64,000 nucleotides of DNA, from assembly GCA_018401875.1 (NCBI GenBank), contig JAGYJZ010000002.1:1-64000 (forward strand), read 5' to 3'. The notes beneath the pieces were generated by a model, which was given only the letters and a program-made list of their open reading frames with translations, had not been told where the DNA came from and did no database searches. Shown piece by piece: positions 62,264 to 64,000 of this stretch. Numbering within the stretch: the first letter of the stretch is position 1; each line of letters begins with the position of its first letter. Made by a program: the position numbers and the translations under genes. This DNA comes from Salibacteraceae bacterium (GTDB lineage: Bacteria; Bacteroidota; Bacteroidia; Flavobacteriales_G; Salibacteraceae).

Positions 62264-63305
62264 GGATAATATCGTCCTTTATAAACGTTTTAATGGCTGG
62301 GGTTCCCACCACCTTAGAATAATGAATTGGTGAAATACCCACACCCCCGGTGCGTTTAGCGAGTAAATGACTTTCTTGAATGATTTCCCCTTCTTGGATT
62401 GTTTCGGCTGCGACAAGCGCTTTTTGAAGTGACTTTTTGGTGTGTACTTCCGAGGCTGTTGGCTTTTTTTCGAAGCTTCCTAAGTAGCGTTCTACTTGTC
62501 GCACTTTGACAACAAATTCTTTTAGCTCTTCGGGGTCAAGAGACGCTAAATGATCTGGGCCATCGAGTTCTTTATTAATGGTAAAATGCTTTTCCACCAC
62601 TTTAGCACCCATGGGGATGGCGAAAAGCGCTGCACCCAATCCAACACTGTGATCTGAATAACCGATAATGGCATCAAACGTCTCTTTGAACGTTTGAATA
62701 ACATTAAGGTTTGCCTCGTGATCAGCGATTGGGTAATTGGCAGTGCATTGCAGGAGTACTAATTTCTTGTTGATCGGATTAATTTCCTCCAAGGCTAGCG
62801 TGACCTCATTCAAATCGCACATGCCCGTACTCAGAATAATAGGCTTGCCCGTTTGAGCAACTTTTCTCAAAAACAATAAATTGGTTGTATCGGTGGAAGC
62901 AATTTTATACGCATCAACCCCAACTTCTTCGAGTTCCATCAAGCTTTGTTCGTCAAATGGAGTAATCAAGAAAATCAAGTCTTTAGACTCGCAGTAAGCT
63001 TTCAATTCTGAATAAGCATCTTTCTTTAACTCGAGTTTCTTCAGCATTTCAAACTGGCTTTCTGAAGCTGCCGTAGTATTTTTTTGATACGGAGCTTTCT
63101 CCACATTTGAGAGGATTAAATTCTCAGTTCGGAAGGCCTGAAACTTTACAGCATCGACACCTGCATCTGCAGCAATATCAATCAACTGCTTGGCAACGTT
63201 TAAGTCGCCACCATGATTAACACCAGCTTCAGCGATAATAAACGTAGGCGAATTTGAAGAGAGTTGAAAGGATCCTAGCATGAATTGCCGATCGAATGTT
63301 AGCAT
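62256..63305 (-). CDS. neuB: Nonulosonic acid synthase (NeuB/LegI family)
   Basis: 349 residues. NeuB TIM barrel with IIAEAGVNHGGDLNVAKQLIDIAADAGVDAVKFQAF, TPFDEQSLMELEEVGVDAYKIAS, PIILSTGM, LLQCTANYP, IGYSDHSVG and VEKHFTINKELDGPDHLASLDPEEL; followed by the C-terminal SAF (antifreeze-like) domain with RTGGVGISPIH. Condenses phosphoenolpyruvate with a six-carbon amino sugar to a nine-carbon acid (sialic, legionaminic or similar). Lies three bases after the neuA gene. NeuB and LegI cannot be told apart safely by eye. Confidence 0.95.
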   Translation of the reverse strand: MLTFDRQFMLGSFQLSSNSPTFIIAEAGVNHGGDLNVAKQLIDIAADAGVDAVKFQAFRTENLILSNVEKAPYQKNTTAASESQFEMLKKLELKKDAYSELKAYCESKDLIFLITPFDEQSLMELEEVGVDAYKIASTDTTNLLFLRKVAQTGKPIILSTGMCDLNEVTLALEEINPINKKLVLLQCTANYPIADHEANLNVIQTFKETFDAIIGYSDHSVGLGAALFAIPMGAKVVEKHFTINKELDGPDHLASLDPEELKEFVVKVRQVERYLGSFEKKPTASEVHTKKSLQKALVAAETIQEGEIIQESHLLAKRTGGVGISPIHYSKVVGTPAIKTFIKDDIIHV

Positions 63306-63308
63306 AAT

Positions 63309-64000
63309 CTACGCGTTGTTATCATTAAAAATATGAGGCATTGTTTCCATCAAAACTTTCGCCATTTGAAACTGGTAGTCATAATCAATATCCAACGATC
63401 GTATTGCTGGCATTTCATAGGTCAGCATGCGTTCAGTAAAAAATGTTTTTGACGTTCTAAATGCCTGTGAGCGTGCAAGGTAGAAACCACCATTAGGATG
63501 TAAGAAATTTTCTTGGTCCTGGCTTTGCAGTTGGAAGTAAGCACCTGGAACATGCATTTGCACCTGATGGTTTCCCACTTTTTTCAATGCGAGGTTCACA
63601 GGAAACTCATACTCTTTTGAGCTCACTAAAAAGTCAAAGTCAGGATGATCCAATAACCGCTGAACGCCTGACTTGACATCCAATGCTGAGCGAAAAGGGC
63701 ATGTTGGAAGCATTTTACACACAACATCAAACGCTGACCATGAATTCGTTCTATGGAGGTATTCTTCTAAAACTTGGATGGTATTAATGTGGTCAAGCCC
63801 CATCTCTTCAGGTCGAATATCCACTTCTACGCCTTCTGCCTTGGCTACTTTAGCAATTTCTTCGTCATCGGTAGAAAGCACAATTTTGCTAAACACTCCT
63901 GAATTTTGCGCAGCGCGAATGGTATAAGAAATTAAAGGACGGCCACCAATCTCGAGTAGGTTTTTTCTAGGCAACCTTTTTGATCCACCACGAGCAGGAA
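63309..64000 (-). CDS. neuA: Acylneuraminate (nonulosonic acid) cytidylyltransferase, 5' end outside window
   Basis: The visible start at 63974 is a TTG inside a longer frame: the codons before it read PARGGSKRLPRKNLLEIGG, the CTP-binding N-terminus of CMP-sialic-acid-type synthetases (the family start LAIIPARGGSKR), so the gene continues beyond the right edge. Downstream are KIVLSTDDEEIAKVA, CKMLPTCPFRSALDV and a C-terminal SLDIDYDYQFQMAK typical of PseF/NeuA/LegF. Activates the nine-carbon acid as a CMP-sugar for transfer. First gene of the operon seen here. Confidence 0.93.
   Translation of the reverse strand, partial: PARGGSKRLPRKNLLEIGGRPLISYTIRAAQNSGVFSKIVLSTDDEEIAKVAKAEGVEVDIRPEEMGLDHINTIQVLEEYLHRTNSWSAFDVVCKMLPTCPFRSALDVKSGVQRLLDHPDFDFLVSSKEYEFPVNLALKKVGNHQVQMHVPGAYFQLQSQDQENFLHPNGGFYLARSQAFRTSKTFFTERMLTYEMPAIRSLDIDYDYQFQMAKVLMETMPHIFNDNNA

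Overview
The window looks like a chromosomal segment of a Bacteroidota bacterium, most likely a marine or aquatic member of Flavobacteriales or a close relative. Signs are three secreted proteins ending in type IX secretion (T9SS) sorting domains, promoter -7 boxes of the TAnnTTTG type, a menaquinone pathway (menC, menE), DPP-IV and GH16 secreted hydrolases, a CarB without the usual C-terminal regulatory domain, and families seen mostly in this phylum (DUF4834, DUF5687, DUF1599, DUF2490). No tRNA, rRNA or CRISPR array was seen.

Layout. 0-2.7 kb is an accessory patch: the C-terminal part of a HipA-type kinase (cut by the window edge), small secreted proteins and a ParDE toxin-antitoxin pair. 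2.7-5.2 kb holds a glycosyltransferase whose 3' end is duplicated beyond a lipoprotein gene. 5.2-17.1 kb is mostly core metabolism: DUF1599, folP, accA, menC, menE, proline dehydrogenase, an M1 peptidase, a secreted GH16 glucanase, an SLC13 transporter and a DUF202 protein. 17.3-21.2 kb carries an OmpR-type two-component system followed by three overlapping genes; between them lies a striking array of CTAAT repeats at 11-bp spacing just upstream of a consensus -7 box, a likely operator. 21.4-32.8 kb holds envelope proteins, a glycerophosphodiesterase, a sugar-nucleotide-epimerase-like protein, a BNR-type T9SS protein, a GlcD-type oxidase and DPP-IV.

32.8-37.5 kb is the most rearranged part. 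A POT peptide transporter gene is followed by its terminator. About 2.5 kb of cargo comes next: a beta-barrel protein, a YoeB toxin killed by a nonsense codon with an intact antitoxin, a decayed REP-transposase end, a truncated secreted-protein gene, and a REP-associated tyrosine transposase (RAYT) unit bounded by a perfect 27-bp inverted repeat. Then a second copy of the POT 3' end, terminator and downstream promoter appears before the thioredoxin gene. The glycosyltransferase at 4 kb has the same arrangement of intact gene, cargo and orphan tail.

37.5-46.2 kb returns to housekeeping genes: thioredoxin-like, histone-deacetylase-like, DUF1684, MDR oxidoreductase, an ABC exporter, carB and DUF4834. 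46.2-64 kb is a surface-glycan region. On the plus strand are a YfhO-like membrane protein, a glycosyltransferase, a formyltransferase fused to an unrecognised domain, a PIG-L deacetylase and a sulfotransferase. On the minus strand are a WbpG/HisH/HisF sugar-amidination trio, a T9SS propeller protein, and a tightly packed nonulosonic-acid operon (neuA, neuB, neuD, epimerase, CBS-fused aminotransferase, flippase, methyltransferase). Together these genes imply a complex, charged, N-acyl- and sulfate-modified cell-surface polysaccharide or glycoprotein glycan.
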